This document shows positions 46,612 through 57,803 of a stretch of 64,000 bases of DNA, one piece after another (position 1 is the first letter of the stretch; each line of letters opens with the position of its first letter). The notes under the pieces are model-generated. The model had not been told where the DNA came from, ran no database searches, and was given only the letters and a program-made list of their open reading frames with translations. The stretch comes from Saururus chinensis (taxonomy: Eukaryota; Streptophyta; Magnoliopsida; Piperales; Saururaceae), in assembly GCA_035235625.1 (NCBI GenBank), contig CP141149.1:27955753-28019752 (forward strand), in the 5' to 3' direction. The position numbers and the translations under genes are program-made.

Positions 46612-47442
46612 CCTCCATCAAGGAGTAATCACACATTAACGTCACACAGATGGGAGCATAGACAAGGCCACGAAGGCGTGTCATGGTCCAAAATTCAACA
46701 CAAGAATTAAAGAAAGATCAGGGTTGTCAATCCCTAATACTGCTCGCCCTGAACGATCCTGGCCAAGGATGTCCCATTCTCACACAGAGAATCTAGAGCA
46801 GGGGTGTTCGCCCAGGGACATCTCTTGCGGAGGGAAGAGCCCGAGTTCTCACACAGAGAACCCTAGAACACGTGGTAGCGGGGTGCACACGGCATACCAC
46901 ACTGGATTCTCAGGGTCCAGATGACACACATAATAACATTCTCACAATCCGCAAGACAAGTACACAACTCAACCTGCATGGATGTATCTCTAACATACAT
47001 ATTCCCACATGCATAACATCAACATCAACCTGCATGGATGTATCTCTAACATACATATTCCACATGCATAACATCAACATCAACCTCCATCAAGGAGTAA
47101 TCACACATTAACGTCACACAGACGGGAGCATAGACAAGGCCACGAAGGCGTGTCATGGTCCAAAATTTTACACAAGAATTAAAAAAAGATCGGGGTTGTC
47201 AATCCCTAATACTGCTCGCCCTGGACGATCCTGGCTAAGGATGTCCCATTCTCACACAGAGAATCTAGAGCAGGGGTGTTCGCCCAGGGACATCTCCTGC
47301 AGAGGGAAGAGCCCGAGTTCTCACACAGAGAACCCTAGAACACGTGGTAGCGGGGTGCACACGGCATACCACACTGGATTCTCAGGGTCCAGATGACACA
47401 CATAATAACATTCTCACAATCCGCAAGACAAGTACACAACTC
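46612..47442. repeat. 472-bp higher-order tandem duplication
   Basis: The block starting CCTCCATCAAGGAGTAATCA at 46612 recurs at 47084. It includes CACGAAGGCGTGTCATGGTC and the two CTCACACAGAGAA motifs. The two 55-bp units between the blocks belong to the repeated unit. Only a few mismatches are seen. Confidence 0.92.
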
Positions 47443-47491
47443 GTCCCCACATCATTCCATTTAACAAGACTCAACCTGGGGAGTGCACTCT

Positions 47492-47583
47492 TTCCACACA
47501 GGAACTTCAAATCGTTCCACACAGGAACTTCAAATCGTTCCACACAAGAACTTCAAATTGTTTCACACAGGAACTTCAAATCA
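47492..47583. repeat. 23-bp tandem array, four copies
   Basis: Units at 47492, 47515, 47538 and 47561 share TTCCACACAGGAACTTCAAA. Confidence 0.93.
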
Positions 47584-49116
47584 AAATATGTCCTTTCGGA
47601 CCAATCAACTTGCGATTAATCCACGACCGATTAACCCGGCACACAATTTCATCACATTGTATCCAATCGGTCAAATTCGATTAACCACGATGAAGCCTCA
47701 ATTGGAAATCCATTTTCATGATGCATGCAGCATGGTACATGCGTGGGCAAAGCATACATGAATCCTAATCCATGATAAGTGCTCTCATCAGCCCCTAATG
47801 CATCATTCATAATCATAATATCAAGCTTCAACATCATCATTGTGTGTATATCTAGTAGAAGCATTTCACAAAATGCATATCAACTTGCTTGAAAATCAAC
47901 TCACTACCACATTACACATGTGAATTTCTATCCAAACATGAATTCCAGCGGAAATCATAGAAGAAGAATCGTTGAAATTATATCTAAATTCAAAACTCAA
48001 CCACAAAGGCTAAACACATATAACATCACTCATTTTATTATTGAGTTGTGGCATTCACCAACATCCACACACCACTAACCACAATTTATCATGACAAATC
48101 AATCCAACAATGATTGTAGTCCTACTGAAAATATGCTTAACAAAAGGGAAACAACCATTCATAATTTCAAGATAACGATTCCAACATCATGCCACAAAAC
48201 ATGAGTCATTCCACCATCTCTAAGCATATATCTCAACTCCATAAACTTAATAGCAAGCATTTTTAGTAGCCTAACATAGCTTAAAACACTCCACATTCAT
48301 ATAAAATTGGCAAGCTAAAGTGGAATCATCAAAATAGACATCATATGCACAACATACAATTTCCTGTGTAGCCGATCGATCGCCCTTCAGGCCGTTCGAT
48401 CGGTTACACGCAAAAATTTGAAATTTACAGTTCAGCCGATCGATCGCCAACACGGCAGAACAGTCATCTTCTTCCTTTCGCAAATCCAAACCGAAACACC
48501 ATAGATAACACTTCAAATCCACATCTAACACCCTAATCATCATCAAAAGTCCTCCTTGACTTCCAGAACATCAAACAAAACCATAATAATGTAAAACCCT
48601 AAGAAATCGGGATTAAATAATTCCATTTTCTAATCTTACCATTAACACACCAAATCAAGCAACCCATTTCGAAATAAGCCAAAAATGAAGAGTTTTACCA
48701 TGGATAAACAGAGATTTCGAAGACCCATTACCTCAGCACTTGATTAAGCTCGGATTGAAGAGTCACCCTTCTTGAAATCCTTGAAAACACAATGAGTTTG
48801 AATTAAACTCTAATAGAAATCGATTTACCCAAGAAATCCATAATTAAATCTTAGATCTAGGGCTTGTTGGTAGTAAAAATCGAATTTTGAATGTTAGGGT
48901 TTGTAGTAAAACGCAAATCAGTAGTTTTTGATGGTAAAAAATGAATTGAATCAAGGGGGAAATGGTAGATTTGGAAGAAATTAAGAAGAAAGCCATGGAT
49001 TAGTACTTAATTAGAGTAAGTTTACCTTAATCGGCTTCTAATTCGGGCCTAAGTGGGGATTAGGCCAGCCCTCCTTCCTTAGCCTATTCCCAAAAATGGA
49101 AATGGCTCAGGTTTGC

Positions 49117-49125
49117 CCTTTTATA
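49117..49125 (-). promoter_or_regulatory. LTR TATA box
   Basis: TATAAAAGG on the minus strand, about 425 bp into the B-type LTR read from 49549. The counterpart at 52625 is at the same distance (about 415 bp) from its LTR start. Confidence 0.6.
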
Positions 49126-49549
49126 GTAAGGGTTGGGGTATGCATAGGTAAGTTTTGGGGTGTAAATATGAAAAGTAAGCTAAAAGTGGTTATTTTGCAA
49201 ATTTAAGCACAAATTAAGCCTAATAAAATTCTGAAAATTTTTGTGTGACCTTAAGTATATGTCTAGGTTCATTTGACCTAAAAATAAAAATTTTGACGGT
49301 GGGGCCCACATGGGTCCCGCCAAAACCCTAAATTTTGGGAAAATAGTAAAAATTCTAAAAAATCCCAAAAATTCACATTTGGTCTAAAATCACTTAAAAC
49401 CACTAATGTTGAAGTTAATTTTGGTTAAAACCATCACAAACACTATTTATTTTACGAAATCACTGAATAAGATCAGAAAACACGTTAATCTCATGATAAC
49501 CCATAATTAAAGAAAATCAAAACCCGGTTTAAAGATGAGGGTCCTTACA

Positions 49550-52206
49550 GGTATGATGCCTAGCCTTGCAACAGGCTGATCCGGATGGCAACGAAGGCTC
49601 GTTGCCTTGCTAGCTATCATGCCAAGAGCCCATCTGCTCTGTGGTCGCTGCCATTTCTAGTGGCACAACCTTGTGTCTGTCTGCCTTAGTGCATCCAAAC
49701 CTTTGGCTTCAAGTGAAATTAATCTAACCATATCGAGATTGATTCCAACATATCTAAAAATCCTTGGGACATAACAACTCTCTCAATGTGATGCTTGTGG
49801 CCGTCTATTCTGCTATCGACGCTGCCATCATTTGCTCGCCATCAAACTCCTGTGGATTACGAGGTAGGGGACCTTAAACTCGTAATTTCAATATAGTATG
49901 CTTTGATTGTGTAGTAGCATACTAGCAGTTTATAATTTAATGTTTTGCATGATAATGCTAATTAAATGAGCATGCTTTATATATGTGAATCATGCATATG
50001 TTATGGACTAAAGGTATGACAGTAAGTAATTAGTGAATTGTATGTGTGTGATTTGAGTATGTGATAAATGTGTGGTTGATGAGCACGAGTAAGTGCGTTT
50101 GTTTGTAAGTTTGTCGAAAGGGTGCTTCGTAGGCTACGACATGGAAATGGTGATGGTATGACGAGCGAGGAAGGATGTAAGATGGACTGTCGAAGGTTGG
50201 ATTTGATGAGGTTGAAGAATTGACTTGGATTGAGTTGGGTAGTACATTAGAGCAGTGAGCAGAAGACCTAAGCGATGTAATGATTGAGAAGATTCAGGGT
50301 TCTTAACGTCATTGGGGAATTGTGAGTTAGTAAGAGATAATGACATAATTGTACATGCATAATGTACGTAATATGAATAGTAACAAAAGAATAATGAGTA
50401 AGGAATTAGTAAGGGTATGATGACGAGACTTAGGTCTAAAGGGTATCATTTGAGGAGTTCGAGTAAGATGATTTAGTTTAAGGCGATTGGTGTAAGAGGT
50501 AAGGCCGTAAGTGTATGATGGTAAGATTATCAGTATTGGAATTCGAGTTTAAGTAAGGCTATGCAGAGGTTGTAAGCGTAAGAGTGGAGGATGAGTTAAG
50601 TAAGGAATTCTACCTTTGTGGATTGGAACTTCGGGGACAGGTGTATTTCTAGCCTTATTGGCTAAAGAATGTAAGATGGAAATAGTTCCAAACATAATTT
50701 TACATGCATAAGTTACCTAATATAAACTTGAATGGTAAGTAACCCTAATTTGATAATGTTGTGAGTTTGAGACTGAGGGTTTTGACAGATTAAGTTCCAT
50801 TATTGTGCTAGTCGATAGGTAATCGACTGAGCGTCCTTTTGGGTCTAGCTATGGTGTTTTCCTGTGGGATTTAGTCTTGGTGCTGTATTTTTGGCCTAGA
50901 CATTTGATGCTCTATTGAGAGCGCTGTAAGTTTCCGCCCTTCATGGGCTATGTATGTTTTTTGTCTACAGATGACACTGTATGTTTTGCCCAAGATGGCA
51001 CGGTAAGATTCTTGCCCAAGAGTGGCACTGTATGTTTTTTGCCCTTAGTTGTTGGCATTGTATGGCCCCAGAGAGTGGGCATTTGTGCGCTCAGGTAAGT
51101 AGTATCATAGATTTGCTCTTACCTGTTTGATCCTATGCCCTAAGAGCATAGGTGTGCCTTGCCTTCAGAAAAGTCCATGGTGTCTAGTTGCTCCCCGAAG
51201 GTTAAGGTGACGCCCCAGTGGCATTCCATCCCTTTCCGATGCTGGAGCTTATTAATTGTAATGAGCTTCAGTTGTCGGTAGTACATGTACGATAGTAAGA
51301 GTAAGTTGTGTGTTTCAGATTTTGAGTAAGTTGTACGTGTAAGATCCATAGTAAGTGTGAGCTTCTAAGGAAGACAGTAAGAATAAATTTGTGTATGAAT
51401 AAGATTGTATGAGTAAGGTCATACAAGTAAGTTCATATGAATAAGGTTGTATGAATATGTATATGTTGTAAGTGTAAGCGTACGATTATACGAGTAAGTT
51501 GGTGAGACTTTGATTCAAACTATAAGTGTAAGTGTAAGTGTGAGCATAAGCGTGAATATAAGTGTAAGTATAAGTTCAGTTAGTACGACTGCATGTGTGT
51601 AAGATACATTATTTGTGCTGCATGTATTTGCTTCATGTATGATTGCATGAGTGATGCATCTATGTATGAACTTACGAAGTTCATTGATTTTCCCCTACAG
51701 GGTATTTTCCTATTGAGTAAGAAAATACTCACCCTATCTTTTTAGCCCCTTCATCCGGAGGCTTTTGCAGTCGATCGATAACTGTTTGAGACTAAATTCT
51801 TCCCCATGGCAGACAATTCTTCCTTGATCTAGAGTGTAACGAATTCGTGGTGAGGTTATGTGGATTTTGGTGCTTTCTTGTATTATTTAAGGTGAGAGAT
51901 AAATGTATTATTTTCTGAACTTGTATATCTATATATGAATCAGAACTTAAACTGTTAAAGAATTTTTACTCAGAAAGGCCTGGGATGTTCTTATTTTTAA
52001 AGACCATGGCCATGGCGAGTTTTACTTATATGTTTTGTTTCGGGTCACGCCTGAGAATTTTAGTTTTGTCGTATGTTGAATTAATTTACAAAAATGGTTT
52101 TCACACTTTTTGAATTTTGTTGGTTTATTTGATTTACATCGGTATTTTGAAATAAAATATTAGCAAAATTTTCAATTAAATATAAGGAAAAACCTCGGGC
52201 GTGACA
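49550..52206. mobile_element. Outer C-type LTR, segment 3
   Basis: This starts with the right copy of the GGTAT target duplication and aligns with 40890-43693 of the inner LTR. Shared features include ATTACGAGGTAGGGGA, AGTTTGAGAC..AGATTAAGTTCC, AGTAGTATCAT and CAGAAAAGT. It ends CTCGGGCGTGACA. Tandem arrays of the inner copy are absent. Together the three segments total about 5.1 kb. Confidence 0.72.
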
Positions 52207-52209
52207 GTT

Positions 52210-53942
52210 TGTAAGGACCCTCATCTTTAAACCAATTTTGGTTTTCTTTAATTATTTGTTATCGTGGGATTTACGTGTTTTCTGATCTTATTCAGTGATT
52301 TCGTAAAATAAATAGTGTTTGTGATGGTTTTAACCAAAATTAACTTCAATATTAGTGGTTTTAAGTGATTTTAGACCAAATGTGAATTTTTGAGATTTTT
52401 TACTATTTTCCCAAAAATTAGGGTTTTGGCAGGACCCCTGTGGGCCCCCACCGTCGAAAATTTTATTTTTGGATCAAATGAACCTAGACATATACTTAAG
52501 GTCATACAAAAATTTTTAGAATTTTATTAGGCTTAATCAGTGTTTAAATTTGTAAAATACCCACTTTTAGCCTACTTTTCATATTTACACCCCAAAACTT
52601 ACCAATGCATACCCCAACCCTCACTATAAAAGGGCAGACCTGAGCCATTTCTATTTTTGGGAATAGGCTAAGGAAGGAGGGCTGGCCTAATCCCCACTTA
52701 GGCCCCAATTAGAAGCCGATTAAGGTAAGCTTACTCTAATTAAGTACTAATCCATGACTTTCTTCTTAATTTCTTCCAAATCTACCATTTCCCCCTTGAT
52801 TCAATTCGTTTTTTACCATAAAAAACTACTGATTTGCGTTTTACTACAAACCCTAACATTCAAAATTCAATTTTTACTACCAACAAGCCCTAGATCTAAG
52901 ATTTAATTATGGATTTCTTGGGTAAATCGATTTCTATTAGAGTTTAATTCAAACTCATTGTGTTTTCAAGGATTTCAAGAAGAGTGACTCTTCAATCCGA
53001 GCTTAATCAAGTGCTGAAGTAATGGGTCTTCAAAATCTCTGTTTATCCATGGTAAAACTCTTCATTTTTGGCTTATTTCGAAATGGGTTGCTTGATTTGG
53101 TGTGTTAATGGTAAGATTAGAAAATGGAATTATTTAATCCCGATTTCTTAGGGTTTTACATTATTATGGTTTTGTTTGATGTTCTGGAAGTCAAGGAGGA
53201 CTTTTGATGATGATTAGGGTGTTAGATGTGGATTTGAAGTGTTATCTATGGTGTTTCGGTTTGAAGATGACTGTTCTGCAGTTTGATTTGATACTATGCA
53301 TGTGGAGTATGTATGTTAGAGATACATCCATGCAGGTTGAATTATGCATTATGATGCAGTTTTTAAGTGATGTGAATATGTGATCAGAATATGATACACC
53401 TTGTACACCATATTTTCAAAGTTGTTAGTGATATTAAAACCATTGCAGAGTTTGTTAAACTCACCCCTCTTTTTGTGTTTTGATTTGGGGCTGCGTGGTG
53501 CGACACGCAGACGGACAGGATTGCCTCTTTGAGGAAAGGTCAGAGGTAGCTTGGGTGTGATGATGGAGATCATTGCGTGACTTACCTTCGTTTGTTTCAT
53601 GCTTTATGTTAGAACCTCTGTGTAGGGTTCTTGTTTTGGATTTATGTCATATACTCCAGTTGTGATGCTCATCTCTTATTTTGAGCCGGTGTGGGCTTTA
53701 CTTAAACTAAGCTTGTGTGTTTGAGATTGTTGTTTACTTTGTGATAAGCAACACCCTTTTCCTTCCCTTTTATTTACTCTTGCTCAAAGGATTGTGCGCA
53801 CTCTGTGTTGCTGTTAATCGCCCGTAGTTAGGGTTAAGTCTTCCGCTAGAATCGTTTCTCAATCTTCATTTCGTCGCCCCCGCGCGCTTGACCGGCCCCT
53901 GGACCGGGTTCGGCTCAGGTCGGGCATCGCCGGGGCGTGACA
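52210..53942 (+). mobile_element. B-type 5' LTR of a gypsy element
   Basis: It starts TGTAAGGACCCTCATC and ends GGGGCGTGACA, 1733 bp. It is followed after 4 bp by a primer-binding site, so it is the 5' LTR of an element on the plus strand. It is inverted relative to the B-type solo LTR at 45533-49549. TATA box at 52625. It was inserted 3 bp after the end of the outer C-type LTR. Confidence 0.88.
52624..52633 (+). promoter_or_regulatory. LTR TATA box
   Basis: CTATAAAAGG, 415 bp from the LTR start, marks the likely U3/R promoter; transcription would begin about 30 bp downstream. Confidence 0.65.
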
Positions 53943-53946
53943 CAGT

Positions 53947-53958
53947 TGGTATCAGAGC
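53947..53958 (+). other. Gypsy primer-binding site (tRNA-iMet)
   Basis: TGGTATCAGAGC, identical to the usual plant initiator-tRNA-Met PBS, 4 bp after the LTR. Confidence 0.92.
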
Positions 53959-55700
53959 CTAGGCAATCTGACTACAAGTTCATAACAGTTGCAAGTCCAG
54001 AGTCATGACATGTAAGAGTAAGTTATAACTTTGTTGGAGGGAATCTAGGGAAATATTTTCTCCTAATTCTGCTTCTTTCTTATGGATTGGTAAACTCTCA
54101 CTTTCGATGCTTGTGGAGAGAATTGAATGCGATCACAGAGCTTGTAAATATGAATTGGTGGTTGAATTTTTGCATAATCCAGGTGATCAAAGTGTGGTTA
54201 AGGCCACTTATGCTTTGATAGAGGACAAAAGTAATTGGTGAAATCTGTCGGATGTACCTATTTTTTTTTGAATCTATCAGCCTTTGACTGAAAAATAGTT
54301 GTGAAGGTTCTATGAAAAATATTTTATGTAACCATCATTGTTGTGAAGGGTTGAAGTTCTTTTTGTTGTTTGCAAGGGAGAAGGTAAGGAACAGAGTTGA
54401 AATCTGCTTCATTCTCATTTGGTGATTGGTGAATATGAGGAGATTTCTGGAAGAGATTCCAAGCCTCCTTGATGGTAAACGATTTGGAGTTAATTATCTT
54501 GGCATTGGATGGTGTTGTGACTACTATTGCAAGCGTTTTGAGAAGAGAGTGCTGACTTGTTTTGGATTGTTGTGTGGCTAGTCACGTAGTAAGTGGTCGT
54601 AGACATCCGTAAGAAGCAACATGTGCTTAAGTGCCCTAATGGTCAGGATGTTCGCATCATTTGAGAAAATTAGCTACCCATGCGAGGCAACATATTGTTG
54701 AAGGTGCAGAGCCTGTGGATGAGTTTGTTTGAGAAGTCATTAATAGAATAAGTCTAGAGCAGCTGTGCTTTTTCAAGGAGATTTTTGCATGTTTCTCTGA
54801 TGACTTATCAAGGTTTCTGCCTGAAAATAGAGGTGGAGTTCATTAAGAGTTAGTGCCTAGTGTACTCCCTATCTCTAAGATATCATAGTGGATGGCCTAT
54901 TAGAATAGGTCGAGCAAAGGGGAGAGTTAGCAGAACTTGTGGTGAAGAACTACACTTGACCGAGTGCATTTCTTTGTGGTGTATGTTGGTTTTGCCTTTG
55001 AAGGAAGTCCTTGTTGTCATGCATTGAATACCAATTGTTAAATTGAGTCTCTTGCTCAAGTGTGATGACCTTAATCATGAGTGACGGTCAACTAAGGATT
55101 TTGAGGATTGACTTGAGTTCTAATTATGATTGGTCTAAGGTTTGAGACGAGGATATTTCTATGACAACGTTGCAGACTCGATGCGATGATTCCGAGGGTT
55201 GAAAGTGACCATTGTGGATTGGTTGATGAAGTTGTTGTTTGTACCCTTTGGTCAAAGACTATTTAATAGTAAGGATTTTGACATCAGAGAACTTGACTTG
55301 TGGTTGTGCATTTGATTGGAAGGGGTCTATTGATCTCATTTGCCATTTAGTGAGTTTGTTTATTCTAACAGCTCATCTCGATCGTGGAATGATTTCTGTG
55401 AGCCTTTTGTGGAAGATATTGTTATCATTGACTAGTTGGATGAAGTTAGTGAACATCGGATGCTCTCAGTTGAATTTGTTTGACACTATGTGGATAGCTT
55501 GAAGTTAGCTAGAGCAAGGCTACATACAACATATGGCTGACGAAAGAATTATACAGATAGAAGGTGAATGGATCTTGAGTGTGAGATTGACTATTTTGCA
55601 TTTACACACTCCTTTTTGATATGAGAATTGAAAATCTCGAGGAGTGGATTCTTTTAAGATCCTTGACTAGATTGGATAAGTAACCATGGAGTTACCTTAC
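53959..55700 (+). pseudogene. Degenerate Ty3/gypsy internal region with RT remnants
   Basis: No open frame survives, but fragments are readable. LKCPNGQDV (about 54630) resembles the pre-RT segment. DDLSRFLPENRGGVH, a stop, then ELVPSVLPISKIS (about 54800-54890) resembles the RT entry of plant gypsy elements. FCEPFVEDIVIID (about 55395-55432) sits where the catalytic FxDD box is expected, with Glu in place of the first Asp. Stops and frameshifts are frequent. Gag and protease are not recognisable. The element is long dead. Confidence 0.6.
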
Positions 55701-55739
55701 AACCTCAACTCATTGAAGTGTTAAAATTTTAAAATAATT

Positions 55740-56037
55740 ATTTTTGGTCTTAGGTTGATGTTAGGATCATTTAGGGCTAAAAATTCAATTTACGCATATG
55801 GGGCCCACGATGGGTCCCGTGCCCTAACTTTTTGGGGAAAATAGTAAAAAATTTAAAAATTTTAGAAAAATTATAAATAACTTAAAAATCATAAATGTGA
55901 AGAAAATTTTGGTTAAAACCATTGTTAACCACTTAAAAAATTCAAAAATAGTCAAAACCAAATAAAATTTAACATTAAGCCATGAAATAACAATTAAATA
56001 GAATAAAATAAACTAGTTCAAATTTAAAGATCTTACA
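55740..56037 (-). mobile_element. B-like LTR fragment
   Basis: This resembles 49260-49549: GGGGCCCACGATGGGTCCCG, AAAATAGTAAAAA, TTTTGGTTAAAACCAT, ending AAAGATCTTACA. Only the U3-side 300 bp remain. Confidence 0.7.
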
Positions 56038-56040
56038 CAT

Positions 56041-56570
56041 GCAGTGTGAGAAAGGTCCCAGGAAAGGGGACATTCTATCTGTGGCTTATGAGCACATAAA
56101 AAACAAAAAGAGTCTTTGGGAAATGGGGGTTTTGTTAGCGGCCTATGGGCGCGCGACATGTTAAGTGTCACTAGGAGGGGGAGAATAGACTTGGGGGAAG
56201 GGCAAGCACAATCCTTCAACCTCGTGTCCCAAAAAGAGAGAGAGAGAAAATGGCCCAGAGAGAGAGGAGGCTTCGTCCTTCGTCATTGGGCCAAATTAAG
56301 AGATGTGGCCCAGATAGGGGAGACTATATCCTCCACTGAAGGCCTATGTAGTGTGAGGAACATCCCCGAGTAAGGGGAGGTTCTATCTGCCGCCCATGGG
56401 CACAAAAAATGAGAAGCATCTCCGGGAAATGGGAGAGTTGGTCGGTCGTCTTCTGGTGCAAGGCAAGGAACGCGCAGATGCTAGAGGAGGCTCCATCTAC
56501 AGCCTCCGGATTGGAAGGGGAGGACGCCCAGAAGGAACCAACATCTCCAAACTCCACTACCTCGTGGGGC
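56041..56570. repeat. Degenerate tandem repeats, ~90-300 bp
   Basis: GTGTGAGAAAGGTCCCAGG...GGGAAATGGG at 56045-56130 recurs at 56350-56435. Intermediate copies with GGAGGCTT/GGAGGTTC and CCTATG motifs lie between and after. Confidence 0.55.
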
Positions 56571-56722
56571 ATTAGAGGAGTAAGCATTTCTTACTCCCTC
56601 TTAAATTATAGAATTGCATGTGCTAATTAGGATATATGCTATGCTTTGATCTGTTGTGTTTGGTATGCTATAATTTGATCCATTATGTTTTGATCTGCTA
56701 TGCTTTGATGTGACCTGCGATA

Positions 56723-56912
56723 TGTTCCATCTCACTCTGGGATAGAGCAAGACGTGTGGTGTCTGTGTGTTTGGTCTCATCTTAGTGTTAGAGTGAGACT
56801 TGTGATGTGTTCAGTCTCGCTCTGGGGTAGATTGAGTGTGTGGTGTGTGTGTTTGGTCTCGGCTTAGTGATAGAGCGAGACTTGTGATTGTGTTCCGTCT
56901 TGCTCTGAGGTG
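56723..56912. repeat. ~84-bp tandem repeats
   Basis: TGTTCCATCTCACTCTGG-like units start at 56723, 56808 and 56891. Each full unit also carries a TTTGGTCTC motif and AGAGYGAGACTTGTGAT. Confidence 0.8.
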
Positions 56913-57040
56913 CGTTTGATTCGTTCTTTCGAACATAGTAAATGAGTACGTATTTCTTCAGAAACAACTAAATATACATTTATGACAAACTTAGGTGTTT
57001 TGTTCTAAAACTAGTTAAACGAATAAAATCGCATATGTTC

Positions 57041-57530
57041 GGACTCGGAGTAACATCGTATCGGAGTAACATCTTAGATGTGTGTTCGGACTTGACTCTA
57101 TGATAGAGCGAGATGTGTGTTTCGGTGATTTATCGGTTTTCATATATCTTTGATTAAATATTTGGATATACGTATGTATTTTTGTATGGTTTGGTATATG
57201 TAGTAGCCGGTAGGCAGAACTACATACGAATCCAATCATAATATCTAAACTCGGTGTAACATCGTATCAGAGTAACATCGTAGATGTGTGTTCATATGGT
57301 TTGATATATGTAGTAGCCGGACTCGGAGTAACATTGTATCGGAGTAACATCGTAGATGTGTGTTCAGACTCGACTCTATGATAGAGTGAGATGTGTGTTT
57401 TGGCAATTTATTGGTTTCCATATATCTTCGATTAAATGTTTTGATATACGTATTTATTTTCGTATGGTTTGATGTATGTAATAGCCGATAGGCAGAACTA
57501 CATACAGATCCGATCATATTAGAGTAACAT
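57041..57530. repeat. 278-bp tandem duplication
   Basis: GGACTCGGAGTAACATCGTA at 57041 recurs at 57319. Both are followed by GACTCTATGATAGAG and AGCCGRTAGGCAGAACTACA. A partial third unit (57247-57300) lies between. Confidence 0.88.
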
Positions 57531-57803
57531 TAAAAATGATATTCTATACGTATATAGGCAACTAACGGCAAGACAACATTGACCCGATTCGAATTAAATA
57601 TTAAAATATGTTTGTTCTAGCCTACATGTAGCGGAGTACTAAAGTTTAGTAGTGCATAGAGGAACATGACGACTCTCACACTCAAAATCCACCGCTCTTG
57701 GTTCAGGTTCAGGTTTTCAATTTTTAATTTCTGGGGTATCCGGCATGCAGGTTATCCCCTGTGAACCCCTGGCTCAGGTTGGTTTCCAGGTCAGGGTGTT
57801 ACA

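Larger units (their letters stand above)
45533..49549 (-). mobile_element. B-type solo LTR, 4.0 kb, minisatellite-expanded
   Basis: Ends TGTCATGCCCCGG and GGTCCTTACA, with perfect target duplication GGTAT at 45528-45532 and 49550-49554. The reverse complement aligns with the 1.73-kb LTR at 52210-53942 at both ends: CGGGCATCGCC and GACCGGCCCC near one end, GTAAGGACCCTCATCTTTAA at the other. Its minus-strand TATA box is at 49117-49125. The extra length comes at least partly from tandem repeats at 46165-47590. It contains no PBS, PPT or coding domain. Confidence 0.88.

Noticed and set aside
46165-47083. 55-bp regular repeats as a CRISPR-like array
   Set aside because: Units are head-to-tail with no unique spacers; it is a plant LTR minisatellite.
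45873-53600. Similar short frames (MKQ..RGEFNKL) at 45873-46082 (+) and 53349-53600 (-) as a conserved gene
   Set aside because: They are antisense to the B-type LTR in both copies and follow from DNA homology. The frames end differently and no domain is seen.
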